Source: an uncultured Candidatus Berkelbacteria bacterium
GTDB lineage: Bacteria > Patescibacteriota > UBA1384 > CAJBMM01
Direction: 5' to 3'
Assembly: GCA_903954185.1 (NCBI GenBank)
Contig: CAJBMM010000034.1
Coordinates: 1 to 42,096 of the forward strand
DNA: 42,096 nt
Below, piece after piece: positions 8,786-16,118 of this stretch (its first letter is position 1; each line of letters begins with the position of its first letter). Position numbers and translations under genes: made by a program. A model generated the notes under the pieces. It saw only the letters and a program-made list of their open reading frames with translations, did no database searches and was not told the origin of the DNA.

Positions 8786-9454
8786 ATGCTTTCAGTAAAA
8801 AATTTATGTAAAGAGTTTAAATCTGGTGAACATAAAGTTTTGGCCGTGAATAATCTTAATATGGAGGTGCCCGATGGAATATTTGCATCGATAATAGGAC
8901 GTAGCGGCAGTGGCAAGTCTACCCTACTTTCTATGCTTGGAGCGCTTGATAAACCAACTTCAGGAGAAATAATTGTTGATAACACCGATATTGCTAAAAT
9001 GGGAGACCGCAAACTAATTAAATACCGCCGCGATAAAATTGGCTTTGTTTTTCAAAGCTATAATCTTGTTCCAAATTTAACAGCCATCGAAAATGTTATG
9101 CTGCCCATGGAGTTTGCGGGTATGAACAAAAACGCCCAAGAATCACGCGCAAGCAAACTATTAAAATCAGTCGGCTTGACCGAGGATAAGTATTTAAGAA
9201 GACCAAAAAGATTATCTGGTGGAGAACAACAACGCGTAGCTATTGCTAGGGCATTAGCAAACAAGCCTAAACTAATCTTAGCCGATGAACCTACTGGAAA
9301 TTTAGACAGCTCCACCGGAAGTATAATAATTAAACTATTAAAAAATTTAGCCAAATCTGAAGGAACTACAATTATTGCCGTAACGCACGATATTGGAATT
9401 GCTAATCAAGCCGAAAAAACATTCACTCTAAAAGATGGTAAACTGACAAATTAG
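8786..9454 (+). CDS. MacB/LolD-type ABC transporter ATP-binding protein
   Basis: The 222-aa nucleotide-binding subunit shows Walker A GRSGSGKST (about 38-46), a Q-loop in FVFQSYNLVPNLTAIENV, the ABC signature LSGGEQQRVAIARAL, Walker B LILADEPTGNLD and the H-loop AVTHD. These motifs are those of the LolD/MacB/FtsE class. It pairs with the permease just upstream (65-base gap with AT repeats and its own AGGAG site). Its stop codon lies inside a perfect 16-bp inverted repeat, which probably marks the end of the transcript. Confidence 0.95.
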   Translation: MLSVKNLCKEFKSGEHKVLAVNNLNMEVPDGIFASIIGRSGSGKSTLLSMLGALDKPTSGEIIVDNTDIAKMGDRKLIKYRRDKIGFVFQSYNLVPNLTAIENVMLPMEFAGMNKNAQESRASKLLKSVGLTEDKYLRRPKRLSGGEQQRVAIARALANKPKLILADEPTGNLDSSTGSIIIKLLKNLAKSEGTTIIAVTHDIGIANQAEKTFTLKDGKLTN

Positions 9455-9480
9455 CAGAACTCGCTTCTGCTAATTTGTCA
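9444..9480 (+). terminator. Perfect 16-bp hairpin over the stop codon of the ABC ATPase gene
   Basis: TGACAAATTAGCAGAA (9444-9459), loop CTCGC, then the exact reverse complement (9465-9480). The TAG stop of the ATPase gene is in the left arm. There is no T-run, so it may act as a transcript-end stabiliser or be the edge of the adjoining GTCATCCTGAG repeat rather than a classic terminator. Confidence 0.5.
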
Positions 9481-9593
9481 TCCTGAGCCGAGCTCTGCGA
9501 GCCCTAAGCTCCCGCGAATGGTCTAGCGAAGAATCTTAGTTGTATCTAGCAAGAGCCTTTAATAACTGTCATCCTGAGTGAAACGAAGGATCT
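9477..9593. repeat. Two GTCATCCTGAG-type dispersed repeat copies
   Basis: Copies begin at 9477 (GTCATCCTGAGCCGAGC, running to about 9538) and 9568 (GTCATCCTGAGTGAAACG then AAGGATCT). This pattern of GTCATCCTGAG followed by GAAGGATCT recurs at 13050, 33501 (inverted) and, in diverged form, 39898. It resembles REP-like non-coding repeats known from many bacterial genomes. Confidence 0.65.
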
Positions 9594-9637
9594 TTTGTTA
9601 CCCAGCCCATAATAAAAAATAAACTTTTTAAAAAAAC

Positions 9638-9666
9638 AAAAAAGACCACCAAGTAAGGTCTTTTTT
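9638..9666. terminator. Bidirectional rho-independent terminator
   Basis: AAAAAAGACC (9638-9647), a nine-base loop and GGTCTTTTTT (9657-9666) form a stem with T-runs on both strands; on the minus strand the run continues as TTTTTTGTTTTTTT. It closes the 54-aa gene on the minus strand and could also stop readthrough from the ABC operon. Confidence 0.8.
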
Positions 9667-9679
9667 GTTGGTAAACTGA

Positions 9680-9844
9680 CTATTTCTTGTCGGTCATCGA
9701 AACGTAAACAGACACAAGGCCGAGTACAATTTTGACCCATGCATGCCAGGCTGGCTCAGAAGCTAATTCCCAACTTGGGATTAAAGCGGCGATGCCCATC
9801 AATACGAGCAAAACGCCAACAATCATCAAAACGGTTTTTGACAC
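9680..9844 (-). CDS. Small two-helix membrane protein (54 aa)
   Basis: A GTG-started frame preceded by GGGAGG six bases upstream encodes 54 residues. It has two hydrophobic helices, about 4-22 (VLMIVGVLLVLMGIAALI) and 35-49 (HAWVKIVLGLVSVYVSM), separated by a tryptophan-rich turn (PSWELASEPAWHAW), and ends in TDKK. The strong ribosome site, sensible protein and terminator 14 bases after the stop support a real gene. It is the only minus-strand gene between 3.3 and 13.9 kb. The function is unknown; it may be a small membrane-complex subunit or stress protein. Confidence 0.72.
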   Translation of the reverse strand: MSKTVLMIVGVLLVLMGIAALIPSWELASEPAWHAWVKIVLGLVSVYVSMTDKK

Positions 9845-9931
9845 TTTTGACCTCCCTTTCTTTTTAATTTATTCTATCTTAATCATAAAATCATCATGAT
9901 AAGAATGTCAAGCGAAAAGTATGGAAAAGTG

Positions 9932-9959
9932 TTGATTGATAACAAGAGTGTGCTAATAT
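9932..9959 (+). promoter_or_regulatory. Candidate promoter of the 497-aa membrane protein gene
   Basis: TTGATT (9932-9937), a 16-base spacer and TAATAT (9954-9959) lie just before the ribosome site AAAGGAG (9972-9978). This supports a start at 9983 rather than at the upstream in-frame ATG at 9896. Confidence 0.6.
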
Positions 9960-9982
9960 TAAATCGACAACAAAGGAGAATG

Positions 9983-11476
9983 ATGAATAAATTATTTCGT
10001 CGTTTAGTTTTCTTATTAGCGATAATCGCTATCATATGGTTATTTAGGCCATTTTTTCATGAATTATTAATGTCTTTTGTGATAAGTCCGTTAAGCGGAA
10101 TTTTAATAATTCTACTTGTGCTTGGCCTTTGGGGCATGACTCGCTCAGTTCTACATCTTAAATTTGTGAAGATTAGTGATACAAACTATACACTAAAAGC
10201 TGGACAAGGATTTTCTGCTAAATCATTTTCGCTATTACTGATTGTAATAATTGTACTTGGATTTCTAATCTCGATGCAAAATGAGATTAGACTCTTTATT
10301 GCATCTAAACAAGTTGCGTTTGACAATAGATCTGAACTTCCTAATTTTGAACCCATTAGGTTAACCCCAAAACAAGTTGCTAATCGTTACGCAACCGATT
10401 CTTTTCAGAGCCCTCAAGAACATTTAGGAGATTCGCAAATCGTAACAATCAATGGCAAGTTACAAAGAGTATTTCCACGCCTTCCCGATGGCTGGTTACT
10501 CTATTTTTTAAAGAAGATGAACGGATTCGTGACTGTTGAAGTAGATACGCTAGATAGACAAGTTGCAATAGAAGACGCGCAATTTAAATACTCTGAGGGC
10601 GTAGGAGTTTTTGATAATTTATACTATCGCCTACCATTAAGCAAGTTTTTTGTCACATATTCAAAAGAACCAATTTATCTCAAAAATGATAAGAATGAAT
10701 GGGTAACAGTTGTGCCCTATTTGAAATATAAAAATTTCCCTTTCACCGTACCTTACTGGGGTGGAATAATGGTGGTTGAACAAAATGGCACAATAACAGA
10801 CTACAATCCCGAACAAGCAAGTTCTTTATCATGGGTGCAGAATAACAGAATTTTTCCAAAAGAATTGACTCTATATTACGCAAATGCATATGCATATAAA
10901 GATGGTTTAATTAACAAATGGTTTTTACACAAAGATCAGAGTGAAGTTGTTAGCCTACCAAATGATGAACCGGTATTACATATTTCGACCAATGAAGGGT
11001 TTAAAGAGATGGTTGTTGCCGAGCCTTATGGACGTTCATACGGAATTTATAAGATATTTTTTGTTGATGCTACAACAGGCAAACGTGAAATAATAAGTTA
11101 CGATATGCAATCTCAATTAACTGGCCCCGTTGTTGCAGCAGATTATATTAAACGTGAATTTCCTAGCTATAATTGGGGTAGCTTTATCTTATCAGAGCCT
11201 AGACCAGTAAAAATTAATGGCGACTTGAATTGGATGTTAACTATCATTCCAAATGATGCTGCAGGAATTGCAAAAACCGTATTACTAGATGCAAAAACAA
11301 ATAAAGTACTAAGTTTTGACACGGGAGCACAGTTAACCGAAATCTTGAAGACGGGGGCAGTTCCCGAAACAGTCGTGCTACCCAACAAAACCGATGTGGT
11401 AGATAAAGCTGCTTTGAAACAACAAATCGATGCTATTCAACAACAATTAGATAATTTAAAAACATTATTAAAGTAA
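9983..11476 (+). CDS. Large membrane protein of unknown function
   Basis: The 497-aa protein starts MNKLFRRLVFLL and has three hydrophobic helices (about 7-25, 33-55 and 78-97). About 380 mostly beta-strand-like residues outside the membrane follow, with a C-terminal coiled-coil-like tail rich in Gln and Leu (ALKQQIDAIQQQLDNLKTLL). I do not recognise a family. The external part contains repeated phrases such as PVVAADYIKREFP and VLLDAKTNKVLSFDTG that resemble PepSY-like or beta-repeat modules, but this is weak. ATG 9983 was chosen for its position after AAAGGAG and a promoter; the frame to 9896 would cross that promoter. A 31-base gap separates it from the next gene, so the two may share a transcript. 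Confidence 0.7.
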   Translation: MNKLFRRLVFLLAIIAIIWLFRPFFHELLMSFVISPLSGILIILLVLGLWGMTRSVLHLKFVKISDTNYTLKAGQGFSAKSFSLLLIVIIVLGFLISMQNEIRLFIASKQVAFDNRSELPNFEPIRLTPKQVANRYATDSFQSPQEHLGDSQIVTINGKLQRVFPRLPDGWLLYFLKKMNGFVTVEVDTLDRQVAIEDAQFKYSEGVGVFDNLYYRLPLSKFFVTYSKEPIYLKNDKNEWVTVVPYLKYKNFPFTVPYWGGIMVVEQNGTITDYNPEQASSLSWVQNNRIFPKELTLYYANAYAYKDGLINKWFLHKDQSEVVSLPNDEPVLHISTNEGFKEMVVAEPYGRSYGIYKIFFVDATTGKREIISYDMQSQLTGPVVAADYIKREFPSYNWGSFILSEPRPVKINGDLNWMLTIIPNDAAGIAKTVLLDAKTNKVLSFDTGAQLTEILKTGAVPETVVLPNKTDVVDKAALKQQIDAIQQQLDNLKTLLK

Positions 11477-11507
11477 TCTAACACAGCTACCTATTTTAAG
11501 GAATTAA

Positions 11508-11891
11508 ATGACCGAAAATACTAATGAACAGCAAATAGATCCAGAAGATACTTCATCCGAAACCGCGGCGCTTGACAAACTACTTATTATTGCAAAAATA
11601 CTAGAAGATGAAATTCAAGGTTTTAAGCCAGCATACGGGTCCATAAATTTAGACGTTATCACAAGCCCTGTGGCAAGTTCGGGTATTCCATTTGATAATT
11701 ATGGCATGGGAGACATCCGTTGGTCATTTTCAAAGGGTCGGAACTGGAAGACTGGTGAACCTGTTGGTATTCTAAAAGTATGGTTTACAAATGGTTATGA
11801 AGACAGACAAAATCCAACCAGGGTTGCGATTACAGCAAAGCTTCGAGACGCTGGGTTAATGAAGCCTAATTCTTTCGAAATTATATTATAA
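11508..11891 (+). CDS. Hypothetical protein, 127 aa
   Basis: This soluble, acidic protein has a disordered-looking N terminus (TENTNEQQIDPEDTSSE) and a folded part from about residue 23 (LDKLLIIAKILEDEIQ). Its C-terminal half is rich in glycine and aromatic residues (DNYGMGDIRWSFSKGRNWKTG). I recognise no family or catalytic motif. The AAGGA site seven bases before the ATG and the tight spacing to both neighbours (31 and 17 bases) support a real gene in the same transcript as the membrane protein upstream and the YxlE-like gene downstream. Confidence 0.65.
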   Translation: MTENTNEQQIDPEDTSSETAALDKLLIIAKILEDEIQGFKPAYGSINLDVITSPVASSGIPFDNYGMGDIRWSFSKGRNWKTGEPVGILKVWFTNGYEDRQNPTRVAITAKLRDAGLMKPNSFEIIL

Positions 11892-11908
11892 TCGCTGAAG
11901 GAACAAAC

Positions 11909-12112
11909 ATGAATTCACAACTCATCGACATTTTAAAACTTGCCTGGCCGCTAATTGTAATTCAGCTTGGATTACAAATTTACACACTTATTGATGTGTT
12001 TCGTAAAAGTAAAACCAAATCCTTAAATACCACGGCTTGGGTAATAATTATAATAATTGGCGAAATTTTAGGCCCTATCGCCTACTTAATTTTTGGGCGG
12101 AGTGAAGACTAA
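11909..12112 (+). CDS. PLDc_N-type small membrane protein (YxlE-like)
   Basis: The 67-aa protein has two transmembrane helices. The pattern (LAWPLIVIQLGLQIYTLIDVFRKS, then AWVIIIIIGEILGPIAYLIFG, ending GRSED) is that of the phospholipase-D-nuclease N-terminal domain found alone in YxlE-like proteins. In Bacillus subtilis, YxlE is encoded beside the ABC proteins YxlF and YxlG; the same order (small protein, ATPase, permease) is seen here, which supports the call. Its TAA overlaps the ATG of the ATPase gene by one base, indicating translational coupling. Its likely role is as an accessory subunit of the transporter. Confidence 0.8.
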   Translation: MNSQLIDILKLAWPLIVIQLGLQIYTLIDVFRKSKTKSLNTTAWVIIIIIGEILGPIAYLIFGRSED

Positions 12113-13032
12113 TGTCATCTATACAAGTTTCTAATCTCTGTAAGTCATTTGGTAATTTTCAAGCCGTATCCAACATTAGTTTTGAGATTGGTGATAATAA
12201 AGTGGTGGGTTTTTTAGGACCAAATGGGGCTGGCAAAACTACCACTTTACGTATGTTAGTTGGGCTATCTCAACCAAGTAGCGGCGAAGTTAAAATAGCC
12301 GATAACCAAATGATTTTTGGTAAATCTGATGTAAATAAGAACTTTGGATATTTACCCGAAGCACCTTCATTTTACAATTGGATGACAGGGCAAGAATATT
12401 TGGGATTCATCTATGATACATTTTCGCTAGATTATAAAAAACGCTCTACTCGAATTTCTGAGCTATTAACTTTAGTCAGCTTAACAGAGTCAAAAAATAA
12501 GCGAATAGGATCGTATTCTAATGGCATGAAACAACGATTGGGCATCGCTCAAGCGTTGGTGAATGACCCACCAATATTAATACTAGACGAACCGGTTTCG
12601 GCACTAGACCCAATTGGGCGTCGCGATGTATTAAATATCATCAACAATCTTAAAAAAAGTAAAACTATACTTTTTTCAACCCATATTCTATCTGATGTCG
12701 ATAAAATTTGTGATGAAATCATCGTCATCAATCACGGCAAAATTATAGCCAATACGCCTATAGCAGAGCTGAAAGAAAAAAACACGGGTTCAATTTTAGA
12801 AATTGAATTTAGCTCTAACCCAGAAAAATTAATAGCGAAATTGAAGAAAGAAGAATGGGCTCAAAAATTAGAACTTACCGGTCATCATTTAAAAATTTGG
12901 GTAAAAGATGAGAGTATTATCAACAATAACGTCCCGTTAAAATATTTTGCTAAACAAGATATTGGAATATTAAAATATGGCTTAGTTTTACCCGAAATAG
13001 AAGATTTATTTATCGAGATGTTGGCAAAATAG
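12112..13032 (+). CDS. ABC transporter ATP-binding protein (YxlF-like)
   Basis: The 306-aa ATPase has Walker A GPNGAGKTT (about 36-44), a Q-loop region (GYLPEAPSFYNWMTGQEYLGF), signature SYSNGMKQRLGIAQAL, Walker B ILILDEPVSALDP and H-loop FSTHI. A C-terminal domain (about 225-306) follows the catalytic core, as in drug/antibiotic and Cu-processing type ABC ATPases. The signature reads SYSNG instead of LSGGQ, common in this subfamily. It is coupled to the YxlE-like gene and partnered by the ABC-2 permease downstream. Export is the likely direction; the substrate is unknown. Confidence 0.93.
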   Translation: MSSIQVSNLCKSFGNFQAVSNISFEIGDNKVVGFLGPNGAGKTTTLRMLVGLSQPSSGEVKIADNQMIFGKSDVNKNFGYLPEAPSFYNWMTGQEYLGFIYDTFSLDYKKRSTRISELLTLVSLTESKNKRIGSYSNGMKQRLGIAQALVNDPPILILDEPVSALDPIGRRDVLNIINNLKKSKTILFSTHILSDVDKICDEIIVINHGKIIANTPIAELKEKNTGSILEIEFSSNPEKLIAKLKKEEWAQKLELTGHHLKIWVKDESIINNNVPLKYFAKQDIGILKYGLVLPEIEDLFIEMLAK

Positions 13033-13049
13033 CAAGAACAACAATCAAT

Positions 13050-13077
13050 GTCATCTTGAGCACGGCGAAAGATCCCG
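13050..13077 (+). repeat. GTCATCTTGAG-type dispersed repeat
   Basis: GTCATCTTGAGCACGGCGAA followed by AGATCCCG lies between the ATPase and permease genes. Its reverse complement recurs at 33504-33569, split there by an extra 40-odd bases. Confidence 0.65.
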
Positions 13078-13103
13078 TTTTGCCCACATAGACAAGGAAA
13101 CAA

Positions 13104-13868
13104 ATGATCATCTCATTATTAAAGAAAGAATTACTAGAAGCATACCGTAATAAAAAAGTATTGATACTCTTAGTGTTGTTTTTATTTATCGCAATTTCTT
13201 CACCAGTAATTGCTAAATTAATCCCAACTATATTTAAATCGCTACCATCATCTGGAATACAATTCACTATTCCAGACCCTACATATACAGATGCCATTGA
13301 TCAATTTATTAAAAACATTAGTCAAATTGGCTTTATTGTAATAATATTTTTATTTGCAGGGGCTGTGGCAGACGAAAAGAGCAAAAAAACATTCGAAATT
13401 GTTTTAACCAAACCTATTTCACGCACTAGCATCATTTTGGCAAAATTTAAATCCGCTTTTTTGCTAGTATTTACGGGGCAAGTTACCGCATCAATTATCT
13501 TCTATTTATATACTAAATCGATATTCGGCAACTTTTCTGCCGTTAATTTTTTAATGCTGTCCTTTCTAGTTCTAACATTCTTGTGGTTAGTTACAGCAAT
13601 TACCATACTTTGCAGTACTGTAACGAGTAGCCAAATTTCGGCTGTAGCTTTAGCATTTATTTCGGAAATTGTAATAGTCTCCCTTGCAGGATATATAAAA
13701 GCAATTGAAAACTATGTTCCAGGATATTTATTTAGCAATTACAAAGAGCTGATGTTAAAAGGTAATTACCTAGACTTTTTACCTTCAGTAGTTGTGTCTT
13801 TAGCATTAATACTACTATCGCTAATCACTTCAATCGCCCTATTCTCTAAACAAGAAATTGAACGATAA
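13104..13868 (+). CDS. ABC-2 type transporter permease (YxlG-like)
   Basis: The 254-aa protein starts IISLLKKELLEAYRNKKVLILL, typical of ABC-2 permeases, and has six hydrophobic helices. The stretch FAGAVADEKSKKTFEIVLTKPISRTSIILAK between helices two and three is the family hallmark. The start has AAGGAA seven bases upstream. It is separated from its ATPase by a REP-like repeat, which could tune relative expression. It is the last gene of the plus-strand run; the gap to the convergent msrB holds no clear terminator. Confidence 0.9.
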   Translation: MIISLLKKELLEAYRNKKVLILLVLFLFIAISSPVIAKLIPTIFKSLPSSGIQFTIPDPTYTDAIDQFIKNISQIGFIVIIFLFAGAVADEKSKKTFEIVLTKPISRTSIILAKFKSAFLLVFTGQVTASIIFYLYTKSIFGNFSAVNFLMLSFLVLTFLWLVTAITILCSTVTSSQISAVALAFISEIVIVSLAGYIKAIENYVPGYLFSNYKELMLKGNYLDFLPSVVVSLALILLSLITSIALFSKQEIER

Positions 13869-13950
13869 TTCATCATAAGTCTAAAATAATATTTATCATC
13901 TCCACCCGCATCTCCTCATCGATTACGTGGATTATGAATACCAACTAATT

Positions 13951-14313
13951 CTATTTATTCGGGATGAATTTTAATGAAATAGAATTTACACAATGGCGCG
14001 TGTCTTTAGCAGTTAATTTTTCACCTTCAAAAACGTGTCCTAAATGGGCACCACAATTTGCACAGGTAATTTCTGTTCGCACTCCGTCGGAGTCTGTTTT
14101 ACGCATAACAGCACCATAAATTTCTTGATCAAAGCTTGGCCAGCCACAATGTGCATCAAATTTATCGGCCGAGCGATAAAGTGGCGCATTGCAACGACGA
14201 CAATGAAACATGCCCATTTGCCAAAAATCATCGTATTCACCAGTAAATGGTGCTTCTGTACCCTTGTGTAAAATAACCTGCTCTTCTTTGTCTGTAAGTT
14301 GATTGTATTTCAT
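13951..14313 (-). CDS. msrB: Peptide-methionine (R)-S-oxide reductase MsrB
   Basis: The 120-aa enzyme reduces the R form of methionine sulfoxide in proteins. The four zinc-binding cysteines (C38, C41, C84, C87), the motif HCGWPSF (C56) and the catalytic Cys108 in RHCVNSISL are all present. The length is that of a stand-alone MsrB; no MsrA is in the window. A TATAAT box (minus strand, 14325-14320) ends exactly six bases before the ATG and there is no Shine-Dalgarno sequence, so the message is probably leaderless. It is divergent from the J-domain gene and probably acts in oxidative-damage repair. Confidence 0.96.
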   Translation of the reverse strand: MKYNQLTDKEEQVILHKGTEAPFTGEYDDFWQMGMFHCRRCNAPLYRSADKFDAHCGWPSFDQEIYGAVMRKTDSDGVRTEITCANCGAHLGHVFEGEKLTAKDTRHCVNSISLKFIPNK

Positions 14314-14319
14314 AACTTA

Positions 14320-14325
14320 ATTATA
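14320..14325 (-). promoter_or_regulatory. -10 box of msrB (leaderless start)
   Basis: TATAAT on the minus strand with a six-base gap to the ATG. No strong -35 element is seen upstream. Confidence 0.55.
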
Positions 14326-14360
14326 CCTCATATTATAAAAAGAGGTTTCATTATTTTAAT

Positions 14361-14395
14361 AGGGTTGTTCCCTCGTTCGACGAGGATGCAACCCT
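14361..14395. repeat. Palindromic hairpin repeat, copy 1
   Basis: AGGGTTG...CCTCG-TTCG-ACGAGG...CAACCCT forms a long hairpin between the divergent msrB and J-domain genes. A cleaner copy of the same element is at 39128-39160. Confidence 0.7.
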
Positions 14396-14408
14396 CTACA
14401 TGTTACTA

Positions 14409-14414
14409 TATAAT
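14409..14414 (+). promoter_or_regulatory. -10 box of the J-domain gene (leaderless start)
   Basis: TATAAT is followed by six bases (AGATAC) and the ATG at 14421, with no ribosome site. TGCAAC 16 bases upstream of it, at the end of the hairpin repeat, could be a weak -35. Confidence 0.55.
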
Positions 14415-14420
14415 AGATAC

Positions 14421-15044
14421 ATGCAATCAAATTACTATGAATTATTAGAAATAGCACCAAGTGCAAATGCAAATGATATTAAAAACGCTTACCGTAAGTT
14501 AGCGTTTAAATATCATCCCGATAAAAATAATGGCAGCAAGCACGCAGAAACTCTTTTTGCCGAAATATCGCAAGCTTATTCTGTTTTATCAAATACAGAG
14601 GAACGCAAAGAATATGATAAATCATTGTTAAGTTTTAAAATGCAGGGTAAGGAGGCAAAACAGCCTGCTTACCAAAAAGCATACGATGTTTTTATTGAGG
14701 ATATGTTACAAATAGCTGCCACCATGAGCCTAAGTGATCAAAGGCATTGGCGTGCGGTTGCTAAAAAGCTCGAAAGTCTGGGTTGTGGGGCAGAGCTCGC
14801 CCATAAAATTGCATTAGAAGTAGAGCGTTACCGTACCAAGACGATAATTGACGAGGCTATGCATAATTTTTATTTCGCCAGTATTTGTATAGTTTTAGGT
14901 GGTAATATAGCAATCTTATCATTTGTTGTTTGGAATTCATTAGGATTTCAAATTTTAGCCACAATAATTTTCTTCGTTGGACTTTATTACTTAATCCGAT
15001 CATTTATTTTGTTTGCACAAACTAAAGTTGCTGTTCGTCTTTGA
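14421..15044 (+). CDS. J-domain protein with two C-terminal membrane helices
   Basis: The 207-aa protein opens with a J-domain (1-65: NYYELLEIAPSANANDIKNA, with the HPD triad at 32-34), which stimulates DnaK-type chaperones. A middle helical region (about 80-150) follows, then two transmembrane helices near the C terminus (about 153-175 and 178-200). It has no G/F-rich or zinc-finger domain, so it is not DnaJ itself. It probably recruits DnaK to the membrane. ATG 14421 was chosen because the in-frame ATG at 14400 lies upstream of a TATAAT box that sits six bases before 14421. Confidence 0.88.
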   Translation: MQSNYYELLEIAPSANANDIKNAYRKLAFKYHPDKNNGSKHAETLFAEISQAYSVLSNTEERKEYDKSLLSFKMQGKEAKQPAYQKAYDVFIEDMLQIAATMSLSDQRHWRAVAKKLESLGCGAELAHKIALEVERYRTKTIIDEAMHNFYFASICIVLGGNIAILSFVVWNSLGFQILATIIFFVGLYYLIRSFILFAQTKVAVRL

Positions 15045-15099
15045 TACACTAAATTTCGTTCATAATCATATTATCGATTATAATCTCGAACTAAGTAAT

Positions 15100-15690
15100 T
15101 TATAATAATTTATTGATCGTTGCAGCAACTCCTGCAACTCCATCATATAAATACGACTCAAAACCAAGGGATTTCGCAAATTCTACATTATTCTGACTAT
15201 CATCAAAGTAAATGCACTCCTCGGGCTTTAAATTATTCTCTGACAAAAGTAAATTAAAACCGCGCTTATCTGGCTTAATAAACCCTGTTTGCCAAGAAAA
15301 ATATGTTTTATCAAATAATTTAAATAATTGCGGAAATTTTTGATAATAATATCCGGTTCTCTCACGCAAATTATTAGATAGAATGATTAGTTTGAGTCCT
15401 CTACTCTTTAAATCTTTGGCGACGTTTACCAGCTCTTTATTTTCCGATTCGGCATTAAACCAATAGTCATAAAATTCCTCCGATTCTAGATTCACTTTCC
15501 ATTCATTTAAATACGGTTTCCAATAGTCATAAGCTTCACCGGCATTTGGCAAACGCACTTTAGACATAATCTCGTTTAATGCATTCATAAACTGGTCTTT
15601 TGGCACCCCAAAATCTTCATCAAACCTATCGCTTAGCCTTCGGCTTACAATAAATACCCCATTCAGATCAAAAATAATTGCCTTTATCAC
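15100..15690 (-). CDS. HAD-superfamily hydrolase (subfamily IA-like)
   Basis: The 196-aa protein has the HAD fold: nucleophile Asp in IIFDLNGVF (about residue 8), motif II LIILSNN, the Lys of motif III in FIKPDKRGF and motif IV IYFDDSQNN. The second position of motif I is Asn rather than Asp, as in some YihX-like members, so its activity is hard to predict. It most likely dephosphorylates a small phosphorylated metabolite. GTG 15690 was chosen because GAGG lies at a good distance; a TTG one codon upstream is an alternative. It is convergent with the J-domain gene. Confidence 0.85.
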   Translation of the reverse strand: MIKAIIFDLNGVFIVSRRLSDRFDEDFGVPKDQFMNALNEIMSKVRLPNAGEAYDYWKPYLNEWKVNLESEEFYDYWFNAESENKELVNVAKDLKSRGLKLIILSNNLRERTGYYYQKFPQLFKLFDKTYFSWQTGFIKPDKRGFNLLLSENNLKPEECIYFDDSQNNVEFAKSLGFESYLYDGVAGVAATINKLL

Positions 15691-15779
15691 CAATTGCCTC
15701 GTAAATGTCGGAAAATACTTTTCACGCGATCGCGGGATAAATATTTATCTCATTGTTAAATAATTGTTATTAACCAAAG

Positions 15780-16118
15780 CTAATGTTGAATAAATAATAT
15801 TTTGTTCCCATCTGGGTCTAAAATGCTAAGTTCTTTGCCAAATGATTGCTCGGTAAGCTCTTTGTTAAATACTACACCCCTAGTCTTAATACTAGCATAA
15901 TCTTTCTCAATGTCTTCGGATTTAATAAAGATGGTTTGATGCCCTGGGACTTCCCTTTCCTCTGATTGTTTTTTAATGCCCAACTCTACACCATTGCTGA
16001 ACATAAAGGATACGAACCGTTCTTGTTGTCGCGCTATTTTTAAACCCAAAACATCTGTATAAAAAGGTATAACTTTTAAAATGTCGTTACTATAAAATAC
16101 TGCACTCTCTAATTCCAT
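15780..16118 (-). CDS. Glyoxalase/bleomycin-resistance (VOC) family protein
   Basis: The 112-aa protein has the betaalphabetabetabeta pattern of the VOC superfamily: ESAVFYSNDILKVIPFYTDVLGLK at the start, RFVSFMFSNGVELGI, and ILDPDGNKILFIQ at the end. Members bind a metal and act on, or sequester, diverse small molecules; the substrate is not readable here. AAAGGAG precedes ATGATG; the second ATG (16118) is better spaced. The start overlaps the stop of the HD-domain gene (ATGA), so the two are translationally coupled. Confidence 0.82.
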   Translation of the reverse strand: MELESAVFYSNDILKVIPFYTDVLGLKIARQQERFVSFMFSNGVELGIKKQSEEREVPGHQTIFIKSEDIEKDYASIKTRGVVFNKELTEQSFGKELSILDPDGNKILFIQH

